Assembly (NCBI GenBank): GCA_009809945.1
Contig: WTPW01000356.1
Coordinates: 351,271-415,270, forward strand
Direction: 5' to 3'
DNA length: 64,000 nt
Origin: Gigaspora margarita
Taxonomy: Eukaryota > Glomeromycota > Glomeromycetes > Diversisporales > Gigasporaceae
The position numbers and the translations under genes are program-made. The notes under the pieces were generated by a model. That model did no database searches. It had not been told where the DNA came from and saw only the letters and a program-made list of their open reading frames with translations. This document shows, one piece after another, positions 11,561 to 22,639 of the stretch (position 1 is the stretch's first letter; each line of letters opens with the position of its first letter).

Positions 11561-12544
11561 CTTGCATAATTGTTAAAAAAGTAGATAAAAGAGTTTCCTC
11601 TAAATTTATATAAATTAGTATTGTCACATTTACTATATTTGTTCTATTGGCTTCTAATTCTATTCACTTTTTTATTTTTCTATTGTAAATTTATTATATT
11701 AAATTTTACTAATTAACACCCTTAGAAGATTACTTTACGGTCTAATTGTAGATCAGTTATGGATTTAGTATTGATTTTCATGAAATGTAACCCGATCTTG
11801 TATAATCANGTATGAAAAATATAAGATCTTTCCTTACTTTAGAAAATGCGCTAACCATTTATACGGATTTGGGTAAGATTTTCAAAACTAATTTTATATT
11901 GCATATTTGCATATTGTAATATGCNTATTTGCAATTTGCATACTTGCAACTTGCAATTTGCAATTTGCAAATATGCATATACTTCGCAACTAATAGGTTT
12001 AATTATGGCAAACTACACATTAGCACAGTATTTATTTGAGCTTCCAACATGTTTTGAATTACTTCAACATAAATTTATACATAATTTTTTAAGCAACTAC
12101 AAAAGGTTATGTTTTTTTGAATCAAATTGTTTGCTGGGAAGATAGATTGATAATCACCGATCGTCAAAGACCATTTCGAAAGAATTTACAAGAAATTTAA
12201 AAAAATGTTACTAGCTTAAGTATGTTCATGTACGTAGTATGTACGTAAATATAATGTCATAAATGTAATTATGCATGAATGAATTAATTACGCTTTTGTG
12301 CATATGATCAGCAGTCAAAATTTCCTCTTAATCTATAAAAGGAAATTATTATTATTATATTATATATCATAATATGATATGATACTATACTATACTATAT
12401 TAGATGCGAGAAAAAAAAAGCATTTGAATCGGTTAAAAGCAACTCAATTCCATTAAAAAATACTTTCTTTTTATGCTTGTATGTATGTTTTACTTATGCT
12501 TATACTTTCCGAGGTTTTTTAGAATTTTGGTTTTTTTTTCTTCT
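11561..12544. other. no gene; TTGCAA-rich patch
   Basis: The only structure is a run of alternating TTTGCAAT and TTTGCATA words at 11905-11985 and simple ATATA sequence near 12350-12400. Reading frames here are short and unrelated to anything I recognise. Confidence 0.5.
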
Positions 12545-12563
12545 NNNNNNNNNNNNNNNNNNN
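12545..12563. other. 19-bp assembly gap
   Basis: Run of N. The reading frame that crosses it is not supported. Confidence 0.95.
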
Positions 12564-13304
12564 ATTTTTTGCCGATATGATTAATTGGATAATCAATGAT
12601 CGTTAAAGGCAGTAACAAACAATTGTAATGAAAGAATTTGTTCTTTTTTTGCATTGGTTCAATTATGTAACGTAACATGTAAACCTTTTTTTTGTTCTTG
12701 TGTAAATAAATAAAAATAAAAAGTAGATGCTGTGTCATAAATTCTCTACATAGTGTCACACAAAACTCAACTAAATAAAAGAAAAAATATGTTCTGCTGA
12801 TCGTAGCTTATGGCTTAGATATGATGCGGATACTATGCCCTAATATGCGCCTGTTTAAATAAATAAAAATAATAAATAAATAGTAATCAATAAATAAAAA
12901 ATGAAAAAAAAAATTGAAAAAAAAATCAACATTGTTAGAATTTTTTTCCCACTTTTTTTTGAGTGTTTGAAAAAAAAATTGAAGGTACTATTACTGAACT
13001 TTGCTATGTAACTGACCACGATTACATTCTGCCAAAAATATGCATTACTATTGCTCAATCATATGACTTTATTTGGATGAAAAAGAACATATGGGGGTAC
13101 CATTCGCTATTAATTACAAGCACTATATCATTATATCGAAATATTCAGTTTCAAAGAATATTCCCATCCAAAACTAACTATCCACCTTATAGTCAATTGC
13201 ATCTTTGCATGTGAATGTCACCAAGAAGAATTCATATAGCTATAATGAGAATCNGTTATTAGTGTTATATTGCGGTGTGAGTATTGTTACTTACCCATAG
13301 ATCN
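12564..13304. other. no recognisable gene
   Basis: AT-rich DNA; an 83-codon reading frame at 12963-13214 has no domain or context. A fragment near 12570-12610 (GATAATCAATGATCGTTAAAG) resembles 12148-12170. Confidence 0.5.
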
Positions 13305-13775
13305 TTGCACTNCTATTGCAGCNGTGGGGCCNAATCATAACATGATGTCCTTGCACTGCTATTGCAGCCACGGGGACTAATCACAACCTGAGGTCCTTGT
13401 ACTGCTATTGCAGCCACGGAGCCTAATCACAACCTGAGGTTCTTGCACTGCTATTGCAGCCACGGGAACTAATCACAGCATGAAGTTCTTGCACTGCAAT
13501 TCCAGCCGTGGAGCCCAATCACAGCATGAGGTTCTTGCACTGCTATTGCAGCCGTGAAGCCCAATCACAACATGAGGTCCTTGCACTGCTATTGCAGCTG
13601 TTGAGCCTAATCAAAAACATGAGATCCTTGCACTGCTATTCCAGCCACGGAGCCTAATCACAACATGAGGTCTTTGCACCGCTATTGCAGCTATTGCAGC
13701 CGTGAAGCCTAATTATCAATCTGAGGTCCTTACACTGCTATTGCAGCCACGGAGCCTAATCACCCGATATGAATT
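13305..13775. repeat. 46-bp minisatellite, ten units
   Basis: Ten head-to-tail units of the form TTGCACTGCTATTGCAGCC, then ACGGAGCCTAATCAC, then AACATGAGGTCC. The ninth unit carries a 10-bp internal duplication (GCTATTGCAG). The unit embeds the dyad CTGCTATTGCAG. With 46 bp (one more than a multiple of three) the frame shifts at each unit, so it is not a protein repeat. GC content is clearly above the surroundings. Confidence 0.95.
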
Positions 13776-14094
13776 TGCACCACACTTACAATAATTTTTA
13801 CCCAAAAACAAAATCATTAATATTATTATTATTATTCTACGTACGTACGAACATTATATTATTTTTTTTTATAATTTCAGACTTTTTGTATTATTTATAT
13901 TAAAAAGTTCTAATAAATATAATCATTTAACTCCCACCTATCAGTACCCCAACCTATCAATACTAACCCCAACCTATTCGATACTAATATTAACCTTAAC
14001 CTTAAGCTTAACCATACCCTAACCTGTCTGATCCTAACCCAAATCAAACTCTAAAGATGCTTTCAATCACTTCCAATAAATCGAAGCCAAAATT

Positions 14095-14262
14095 CGTAAA
14101 GCATATTGGAGGGATTGTAGCAGTGTATGGTACGAGTAAGCAGTTCTGTATGGTACAGGCTGAAATAAAAGCTATACCATATTGATCAGCTATAATTCAT
14201 ACCCTAACGTTACTACACAGGATCAGTATGGTACGAATACTTTACATATATTGAATGTAAAA
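14095..14262. mobile_element. possible MITE with GTATGGTACGA inverted motifs
   Basis: ATTCGTAAAGCATATTGG at the left is roughly mirrored by GTACGAATACTTTACATAT at the right, and GTATGGTACGA/TACCATA motifs recur between them. Boundaries are uncertain. Confidence 0.4.
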
Positions 14263-14680
14263 GACAATCTAAAAGTTAAAAAAAATTTTAACTTAATCAT
14301 TTGGCCATAATATATAAATAACTTGCAATTACTGGACTGTTTAGCGCTGCTTATAATATTACCCCAAAAAAATATCTTACTATATATGCCAGGTTATTTC
14401 AATCGGTGAAGTTTATTAATTACATCAACATAAAGAATTTTAAAATTGAGTCACCCAAATTTGGTTATGTGAGTCTTTTGGATTTTTAAGTGCAGTTAAG
14501 CATTAATTATATTTATTTCGATCCATTAAAGAATTTTTTCCTTTGGCGAATAAACGTTTTTAATATTTTGATCAAAGATTTCACGAGCGTATCATTCCAC
14601 AGTAAGAAATTAATAATGAATAAATGAATAAGATTTGTTTAAATTAAACATTTGAAAGCTTTACTTATTTATTTATATAT

Positions 14681-14800
14681 TTACGTAAATTCTTAAAATA
14701 ATGGGCATGGGCGCTATTTTGAATTTTGGCCTGAATAAAGCTTAATTCGGGCCAAAGTTCAAAATTGCGCCCATGCCCGTTATTTCGAGAATTTACGGTA
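14681..14800. mobile_element. 120-bp palindromic MITE
   Basis: Arms GTAAATTCTTAAAATAATGG and, in reverse complement, GTAAATTCTCGAAATAACGG continue through GCATGGGCGC to a central AAGCTTAATTC. Shorter relatives sharing the TTTTGGYCTGAATTAAGCTT centre lie at 25158-25252 and 31506-31592. Confidence 0.8.
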
Positions 14801-14934
14801 TTTTTTTTTGCAATCAGTACTTGTATACCCGTTTTACTATTGCAAAATGTAATAATACGCATAGTACCGTAACATCGCTTATAAGCAATGTTCTCTTTAA
14901 TTTGCAATCTGTAAAAAACAACCCTATTGATGAT

Positions 14935-15130
14935 TTAATACCCTATTAGTACCCTATTGGTTCACAATTGGTAACTATTGATTAAATAGCCTACAATCAG
15001 CAAAGTTCCCATTGAATAGTTGGTACCCTATTGGTACCCTATTGGTATCTTATTGGTACCCTATTGGTACCCTATTGAATAATAATATTCCGATTGATAC
15101 CCTATTGACCCCTATTGGAGCCAAAATCTG
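14935..15130. repeat. TTGGTACCCTAT 12-bp tandem repeat
   Basis: Perfect and near-perfect 12-bp units at about 15025-15075, with scattered ACCCTATTG words on both sides from 14940 to 15120. Confidence 0.85.
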
Positions 15131-15624
15131 GCAGCAATAGAGAAGTCCCCTATTGAAGCTCATTTTACTTGTTTTACCTGTGCAAATATGTAAAATGCTT
15201 CTTGACATGTAATTTTTATAACATAAAACACATTTAGTTAGTGTAATTCAGAAAGACAATAATAAAAAAGACATTTTTTTATAGTGATCATCATGCACTT
15301 AAACAAATATTTCGCTCCCTGCAATTTAGCTGCACCTCTAGTTAAATATAAAATATTTTAAATTTATTATTTTGCTAATGGTCTAACAATATATATTTAA
15401 ATAATTGCAAATTATTAATAAAAAAATTTTTTTATATAAAGACAAAAAATCAAGCTTTTGTTCTATTGTTCTATTTGCCAATACTTATTTAAATTAATTA
15501 AGTTAGCTTTATACAATACTTTGGCAAAGTATTAATTTTAAATTTATTATATTAAAAATTTTTACTAACTAAAAATATTTCATCTATATATAAAATTATA
15601 TCAAAAATGTCAATAATATTCAAT

Positions 15625-15902
15625 AGTGAATAACTTTTGATTTACTGATTCATTTTAAATGATTTACTATCAAAATAATTGTTTTAATGAGATGATTCTA
15701 ATGAGCCTAAAATTGCTAAAATTCAATTACAGAATCCCAAGATCAATAATAGTTTATTTATATTACAAATCTTTATAGATCTTAGGATCCTGTGCTCAGA
15801 TTTTAACAATTTTGGATTTATTAAAATCATCTTACTGAGACAATCATTTTGGTAGATAAATTATCCAAAACAGATTAGTAGTCAAAAGTTATTCAATATT
15901 AA
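15625..15902. mobile_element. foldback MITE, about 278 bp
   Basis: Left arm GAATAACTTTTGATTTACTG pairs with the right arm (reverse complement GAATAACTTTTGACTACTAA). Pairing resumes through GATGATTYTAATRA and AAAATTGYTAAAATT, leaving a spacer of about 60 bp. Confidence 0.75.
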
Positions 15903-16660
15903 AGATTTTTAATATATTAATAATAATTTCAATATACATAAATATAATATATTAAACCAACTTTAAACAATTTTTTTGAACAATAGTAGTTTTTTTATAT
16001 TTAGTAAAACTTAAAATAAAAATTTAAATAATAATTTGGGATTCAATATATTTAAAAAAAATTTTTAAAATTTAAAACTTTAATTATTTTCTCTAAATTT
16101 ATAGAAATAGATTATTTTTAACTTGTATTAATTTATATAAAGAGTAAAGGTATTTGTCACATAAGTGACAACGGCTTATGTATCACCAAACCAATCAGAT
16201 TTAAGGATCTCGTGTAACGTAGCACGATCAGAAAATTTAAAAACAAACATTCGTTTTATCAAAAAACTAACAAAAATCACTTATAACTCAAAATCTGCAT
16301 AGGAAACCACCTTCTGTGCTCTAACAAAAAGTTTTCCTTGAGCGATTTTACTACATACCCCAAACTCTAACCCTAACCTAGGTGCTCACCCTAACTCTAA
16401 ACTAACAAAAACTAAACTTTATTGATACTGAGATGATATACCCATGATACTATCACATGCGTGATCTTTAACTTTTTCCTATATAAAAATAGTTATTTAT
16501 AATAATTTATGCATTTTAAAATATAGTGCACTTGCACTATAGTGCATCTGTTTTACATCATAATAATAATAATATATATAATTATATAAATATATTATAT
16601 ACACTTTAATAATATAAATATTTATAATAACTACATCAGTAAAAATATATATACATAATC
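15903..16660. other. no gene; short telomere-like words
   Basis: At 16365-16410 the words CTCTAACCCTAACC and CACCCTAACTCTAAAC occur, resembling the core of the telomere-core MITEs, but no terminal repeats could be defined. The rest is AT-rich spacer. Confidence 0.45.
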
Positions 16661-16664
16661 TTGA

Positions 16665-16990
16665 TAAGTTTTTACAGTACGTAAAAAACTCATAAACTTA
16701 TGTAAGATTTAGTATAAAACTATGTAAGTCTTATAGTGCATAAAAAATAGTAAATTTATATAAAATTTTTATGTAAATTTACGATTTTCTTACACACTAT
16801 AAGAAAATCGTAAATTTACATAAAATTTTTATGTAAATTTATGATTTTTTTACACACTATAAGAAAATCGTAAATTTACATAAAAATTTTACATAAATTT
16901 ACGATTTTCTTATAGTGCATAATAAAATAGTAACTTTATGTAAAAATTTTATATAAATTTACAATTTTCTTATAGTGTGTAAATTTATAT
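16665..16990. repeat. array of CACTATAAGAAAATCG hairpins
   Basis: At least four consecutive dyads of AAGAAAATCGTAAATTTA, then CATAAAATTTTTATG, then the mirror image, separated by CACTATAAG or CTTATAGTG. Every unit can fold, and neighbouring units can also pair with each other. Confidence 0.8.
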
Positions 16991-17369
16991 TAAAAAAAAT
17001 TGGAAGGTAAAAAATTTTTTAAGCCCATATAATATATTATCTTGCATAGATTATAAATATATATAGTACAAAATGTGAAAAAAAACTTAAAAAAAAAAGT
17101 TTTATACTAATTTTTTTTAATTTTTGCATTTTTCCAATTTTTGCATTTTTTGAAATATTTTAAATACTTTTGAAATATTTTAGGACTGGGAAACCAAGCT
17201 GGATCAGTAGATCTGTAGCCTGGATTATACCAAGAGTGTGTTTGATTAATATTTTCAAAATGCTTCAAAATGTTTCAATAAATATAGTACAAAATCAGAT
17301 TAGATCTTTGTTTATTTTTTTTGTTTATAATTTAAATCCTTATTAAATTTACATTGGTTTTCATTCTCA

Positions 17370-18250
17370 TTTTGTTTTTTTTTGGTTTTGTTTCATTTTG
17401 TTTAGTTTCATTTTGTTTTGTCAATTTTTTTCTTTTATTTATTATTTTTTAATTTTTGTATTTTTTTTTACAAATACACCAACTCTAATTTTTTTGGCAC
17501 TTTGCAAGAAATCTAATGACTTTTCAACACTTTGCACAAGCCAACTTAGCCTTCTGACACTTTGCAAGAAGATACAGCTGATTTCACCAACAATTTCTAA
17601 ATTTTAGAGAACACCTCATTAAAGAAATAAAGGTTTAGTTAGTGCTTTATTTATTTTTTGTCTAATGTTTTTTGTTCTTTTTGTTTTTGTTTTTGTTTTT
17701 TTTTTATTTTTTTTTATTAATTTATTTTATTCTGACACTTATCAAGAAAAATAATTTAGGCTTTTTTGACACTTTGCATGCAAACCCAGACTTTTTTGGA
17801 ACTTTACAAGAATATATACAACTTGATTTTAGCAATTTCTGTTATAAACTCTACTTCAGAGAAATGAAGATTTGGGTTTTTATTTTTTTATTTAGTTTGC
17901 TTATATTTTTATTTTTTTTGTTAGTTTCTTTTTACTTATTTCTTTAATTTTTATTTTTTTTATTTATTCTACATTTGCAAAAGCTGTAATTTTAATGATT
18001 TCTGAATACAAGAACACAAACTCTTACATCATAAATGGAAATTTGGCTATGTTTATTTTTTTTAGTTTGTTTATAGTTTTGTTTTTTGTTTGTTTTCACT
18101 TATTTTTTTAATTTTATTTTATTTTATTTATTTCCAACTTTCTTCAAAACTTTTCAAGAAAGCAATCTGACTTTTCCAGCACTTTAGAAGAACACCAACT
18201 CTAACTTCTCAAGCACTTTGCAAGAAGTAGTAAATATAAGTGAATATAAA
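17370..18250. repeat. T-rich region with repeated CACTTTGCAAGAA
   Basis: About a dozen GACACTTTGCAAGAA-like words occur in three groups (17490-17590, 17735-17815 and 18135-18225). Groups one and two are each followed by a related block ending near GAAATAAAGG or GAAATGAAG and then long T-runs. This reads as a decayed higher-order tandem repeat of about 270 bp. The T-rich frames here would give Phe/Leu-only peptides and are not credible genes. Confidence 0.6.
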
Positions 18251-18424
18251 AAAAAAGAAATAATAGCTAACTGCAGAGTAAGGAAATAAGTGTGTTAGCT
18301 AGTATTTTTATAGAATTAAATGTGACAAAGTGCAAAAGTATTTAAAATATTATTATTTTTTTTAATATTTTTTTTTTAGTTTCATTTTTTTCAGTTTATT
18401 TTTTTTTATCATTTTTTTTTTTAT

Positions 18425-19622
18425 ACTACCCAAATTTGCTATCATACCCCCAGCCTGGCCTCTGATCCTTCCGACCCAGTCATGTGTAACATAGTGCAAA
18501 CTGAGATCATGTGACTTTTAGATGCTTGCATTTTGGCCAATGGTTAGATTACACAAAATCTGAGTCACGTGATCAGATAACAATAATAGACAATCAAAAT
18601 TTGAACCTGAAGTAGATTCAAATTTAAACTACAAAATAAGTTACCCACGATTAACAATAGTTGCTACATAGTAAAGTCCAAATTCTACTATGTAAATTGA
18701 TTATTATCACTTAAGTAAACTTATTTGGAAGATCAAAATACAAATACAATAAAATTTTTTAGCAAGATTGGAGAATATTTAATTATTAGACTTTTTAACT
18801 TTTATGTTCGACGAAAAAATAAAACTGTTTTAAAGAAATATATTCAACGAACGTAAAAATTAAAGAAAAATAATAAAATGTTTGCCAATTTGTATGAAAA
18901 TTTGGTAAATATGTATTTTGTTCTTCTGAACATTTTACTTAAGTGCCTATGGTCAATTTAAATAGTAAAATTTGGACCTTACTATGTAGCAACTACTTGC
19001 GATCGCTAAAAACCTCTTTCTGAAAAAGAGGTTTAGCGATCGCAAGTAGTTGCTACATAGTAAGGTCCAAATTTTACTATTTAAATCGATCATAAGTGCT
19101 TAAGTAAATATGTTCAGAAGATCAAAATACATTTTTTACCAAATTTTTATACAAATTAGAGAACTTTTTATTATTTAGCCTTTAATTTTTATTTTCATCG
19201 AATATATTTCTTTAAAATATTTTTATTTTTTCGTCGAACGTAAAAGTTAAAAAGTCTAATAATAAAATTTTCTCCAATCTTGCTAAAAATTTACTGTATT
19301 TGTATTTCGATCTTCCAAATAAGTTTATTTAAGCGATAATAATCGATTTACATAGTAGAATTTGGACTTAACTATGTAGCACTATTGTCGATCGTGGGGT
19401 AACTAATTTTGTAATTTAAATTTGGACCTATTTTGGGTTCAAATTTTGATTGGCTATTATTGTTACCCAATCACGTGACCCAGATTTCGTGTAACCTAAC
19501 CATTGGCCAAATGCAAGCATCTGCAAGTCATGTGATCACGGTTTGTACTATGTTACATGTGACTGGGTTGGAAGGGTTGGAGGCCGGGCTGGGGTATAAA
19601 TAGCAAATTTGTGATATAAAAA
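18425..19622. mobile_element. 1.2-kb palindromic foldback element
   Basis: Two arms of about 595 bp meet around 19020 with essentially no spacer (CCTCTTTCTGAAAAAGAGG). Inner arms are nearly identical (TAGCGATCGCAAGTAGTTGC, CTACATAGTAAGGTCC). Outer arms are more diverged but still pair to the ends (ATACCCCCAGCCTGGCC on the left, GGCCGGGCTGGGGTAT on the right). Each arm is itself an inverted repeat bounded by TTGCTACATAGTAAAGTCC, the module also found at about 30.95-31.31 kb. No coding frame. Confidence 0.9.
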
Positions 19623-19704
19623 GTAATTCCCTTTTTTTATTATTTTTTGTAAAAAATGTATAATAAAATATAATAAAAATATATAATATTAATTAAAAAT
19701 TTAA

Positions 19705-20955
19705 GGAGTGTGGCAACTAGAGAAGTTGGTAAGTTGTCGCACCCCAAGCAGCAGGTTTAGGGTTCAAATCCCACTGGAGACATTTGGAAAATAGGCCTGT
19801 GTTATGGTAGCCATTTCTCCTCGTAGGTCCTTTGGTATACCATCTTGAATGGGAGCCATCAGGCACACATAAAATCCAAGGATCAGAAAGTGAATACCTG
19901 TTTGGAAGTCCCGAGTGAGGAAGTAGCAAAAATTTTTGACGGTGCTAACCATAATTGGAATATCAGAAACTGGAGTCAGAGAGCCGGACGACAAGATTCT
20001 CGAGGAGGGGGTTCACCAACCTGGCCGCTGGAGTCACACCAGAGGAAAGGCATGTGTTTCAGCAGCATGTACCAAGGGGAGGGAGTCCATTAGGCACCTA
20101 AAGCCGGGCCAACTGACCCTTCCAGGCTAACTGGTTTGGAAGTTTGAAGATACCAAGGAAGGACCAATAGGAAGGTTGTAGTAGGTATCAGGATTGGAGT
20201 GAACCTCATAAGGGCAATATAGAACTCACTAGCCAGTAAAAAGTAGAAGCATGGAGGCATGTACGTGTCAAGGCCTAAGGGGCTCTAGGCGTACCCATAT
20301 GGGAGTTCTCAGATGTTAAGGGAGGCCGGGACCACTAATACAGGATAGGCAGGTATAAGTGTATGTAGAGTGCATCATGGTTTGCCAGATCCTCATAATG
20401 CCATCCAACTATACCTGATAACTGGAAATATTTGCGAAATATGCCCAGTCACTTGTCACTATAGCGGGAAGTACAGTCATTCGCACATTACCGAATTCAG
20501 AACGCTAAATCCAGGGCCCTGAAAATGCAGAAAAATTAGCTAGTTGTAGCAGCATGCAGGCTTGAGATACTTATCCAATATGGTAGAGGCAGCTGCATGG
20601 CTTGAGATACGAACTCCTGAGAAGTATGCTAGTAGGGAACTTAGATATACCAATTTGGAAGCATAAAGCGCCTATCTGGCAACTGACACCAAAATGGAAG
20701 TGATGATACTAGGTAGTGTGAGTAAAGTGGCGAACATGTGAATACCAATTGCTGGTTGGAGAAGGGATGTACAAATCCAGGTTAGCCATATATATAGGAA
20801 TATAGAAGGTTCTGGTAGGTTTAGATCATGGTTAAATTAGTCCAAGTCTTGGTGTTTAAGTAGATAGTATATAAAAGATTGTACAGCTATATTGTAATGA
20901 TCAATATATATTTAATAAAGACCAGAGGCATGACCTTACCTTAAAAAAAAAAAAA
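19705..20955 (+). mobile_element. tRNA-headed SINE, 1251 bp, with 17-bp target duplication
   Basis: The left end resembles a tRNA: GGAGTGTGGCAACTAG, a weak box A, and a perfect box B (GGTTCAAATCC, 19761-19771). The right end is an A-run at 20943-20956. ATTAATTAAAAATTTAA flanks both sides (19688-19704 and 20956-20972), identical over 17 bp. The body is GC-richer than its surroundings and holds no long frame; TATATAAAAGATTGTAC and AATAAAG occur near the 3' end. A head plus body of 1.25 kb is unusually long for a SINE. Confidence 0.85.
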
Positions 20956-20972
20956 ATTAATTAAAAATTTAA

Positions 20973-21850
20973 AATATGATGTATAAAAAAAAATAAATAA
21001 AATTTTATAATAAATTGTGAAACCTTGTGAAAACTTGAAAAACCCTATAAAACATTTAAAAAATTTGCAAAAAGCATGATTATGTGAATATTATTATTAG
21101 TTAATTATAATATCTTATTGATTTACACAAGTTTTTGCTAGTTTTTACCAGTTTTCAATATTAGGTGTTCGTAATATTTTCACTATATTTTGAATTTACT
21201 ATGCTATAAATGTTCATAATTATTACACCTTTGTAATACTAGGACCTCTAAATATATAGAAAGTGGTAGGGTTTTAGTTTGCTTATTTTTGGCCTTTTTG
21301 TGCAGATTATTTTCTTTTATAGTAATTGGTTTGCTTATTTTGCCTTTTTTCTTGCAGATCTTTTTATATTTAGTAATTTTTGTAAAGTCTTACCCTTTCG
21401 TAGATATTTTGGGGTTCTGTAATACTCCAAAGTTACTATAGTGTAAACTTATGGCCATGTCATTAATCATCTGATTATTTTTTATCAGAGGCCTACTCCC
21501 CTCCCTCTTCTTTAATATATATATAGTCAGGTTCTTATATATAATTTTAACTTTTTTTACCCCCTCCTCCTAAAAAATCACCTGATTTTTGTCACTCCCC
21601 TTATATAATTATTACCTCTATGTAATACTCTAAACTAATTGTAAGTTTTCATAAGTTTACACTTGTGTAAAAACTTACAGAGATTTATGCATATTTTTTT
21701 TGCTGATGTAGAATATAGCATTTAGAGATTACAATAAAATTTTATTTATACATATTGTATCAGATTAACACAAATCATGCATACATATTGAATAACCTTG
21801 CACAAAAAAGTACATTGCATTACTATATATATAAATCTAATATTGATTAG
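20973..21850. other. no gene recognised
   Basis: AT-rich spacer with a few CTAGTTTTTACCAG-like words. Nothing supportable. Confidence 0.5.
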
Positions 21851-21859
21851 CTTGCATTT

Positions 21860-22615
21860 TTGAATAAACCAGGTTATATATCTTTATCATTTCTGGACAT
21901 GTTGCAACATTATGCCCCTTATTCTTGTAGTAACTACAATGATAATCTCTTTTTTTCTTGTTATGAGTTAAATCCTTTGCTTTTTTTTAATTAACAATAT
22001 TATTATTATAATAAGCTGATAATTTGGTCTACCTTTAGTAAAAACCTTTAATGGATTTTTTAATTTAATGCTAATACTTGTATTTTCTTTATCTGAATTA
22101 TCATCATTGTTATTATTTTCAAAATCATTTGATTGTTGAGCCTGATACTCTTTTTTATATTCACATATATTAGATAAATAGGCTTCTATCAAATTAACAA
22201 AATTCTTTATCTTGATATAGAAGGCACTTGCTCGTTGCAAAGTGAACTAATTCCTAAACTTCTCTATAAAACAATTGTTTCTTTTTAAAACTATCATTTA
22301 TATTATTTTGCTCATGATTATTAAATGGTTGAAGATATTTAAAATATTGATCATATTCTACTTCTTTGTTCATATTAGAATCTATTACACTATTCGTAAA
22401 CCTTTGTTCATAATAATTAGGATTTATTATTTCATCAGTACAATACTTTAGAGGAATCTACTGAATATTGATGAGGTGCATATTAAATCTTGCCACTTCA
22501 GTAATATTCAAAAGATGGAAAGTGCTAGCAAACTAGTCCTCATTTTTGTTGCAGAAAACATGTACAATTGTATAATCCATCAGTAGAACAAAAAACCATG
22601 TAATTTGTGTTACAA
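21860..22615 (-). pseudogene. MULE-type transposase C-terminus, decayed
   Basis: On the minus strand, in order: YNCTCFLQQK followed after a stop by GLVC and HF, a SWIM zinc-finger pattern (CxC, then C-x-H); ARFNMHLINIQ followed by IPLKYCTDEI, as in the segment after SWIM in Mutator-like transposases; a 90-codon frame (21968-22240) with LKNPLKVFTKGRP, the usual linker; and HCSYYKNKGHNVATCPE (about 21900-21950), a zinc-knuckle-like tail. In-frame stops and at least two frame changes separate the pieces, and the DDE catalytic part is absent. This is the dead remnant of a plain DNA transposon. It could instead be a domesticated FAR1-like gene, but the breaks argue against that. Confidence 0.7.
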
Positions 22616-22639
22616 CCTGTAATATATTGATGTGTATTA

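Noticed and set aside
12963-13214. 83-codon plus-strand frame
   Set aside because: No recognisable domain, no intron or conserved context, and AT-rich surroundings where such lengths arise by chance.
13305-13775. CRISPR-like or protein-repeat interpretation of the 46-bp array
   Set aside because: Units are directly adjacent with no unique spacers, the organism is a eukaryote, and 46 bp does not keep a reading frame.
16365-16410. Telomere or subtelomere signal from CCCTAACC words
   Set aside because: Only two or three diverged units, interior to the window, and similar words occur as cores of dispersed MITEs.
17398-17947. Hydrophobic 70-90 codon frames suggesting membrane peptides
   Set aside because: They are translations of T-rich low-complexity repeats.
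19705-19785. Functional tRNA gene
   Set aside because: Box B is perfect, but the acceptor ends do not pair and no convincing anticodon arm is present; the segment is the head of a retroposed element.
19717-20130. Frames of 64-82 codons on both strands
   Set aside because: They overlap each other within the long SINE and show no family resemblance.
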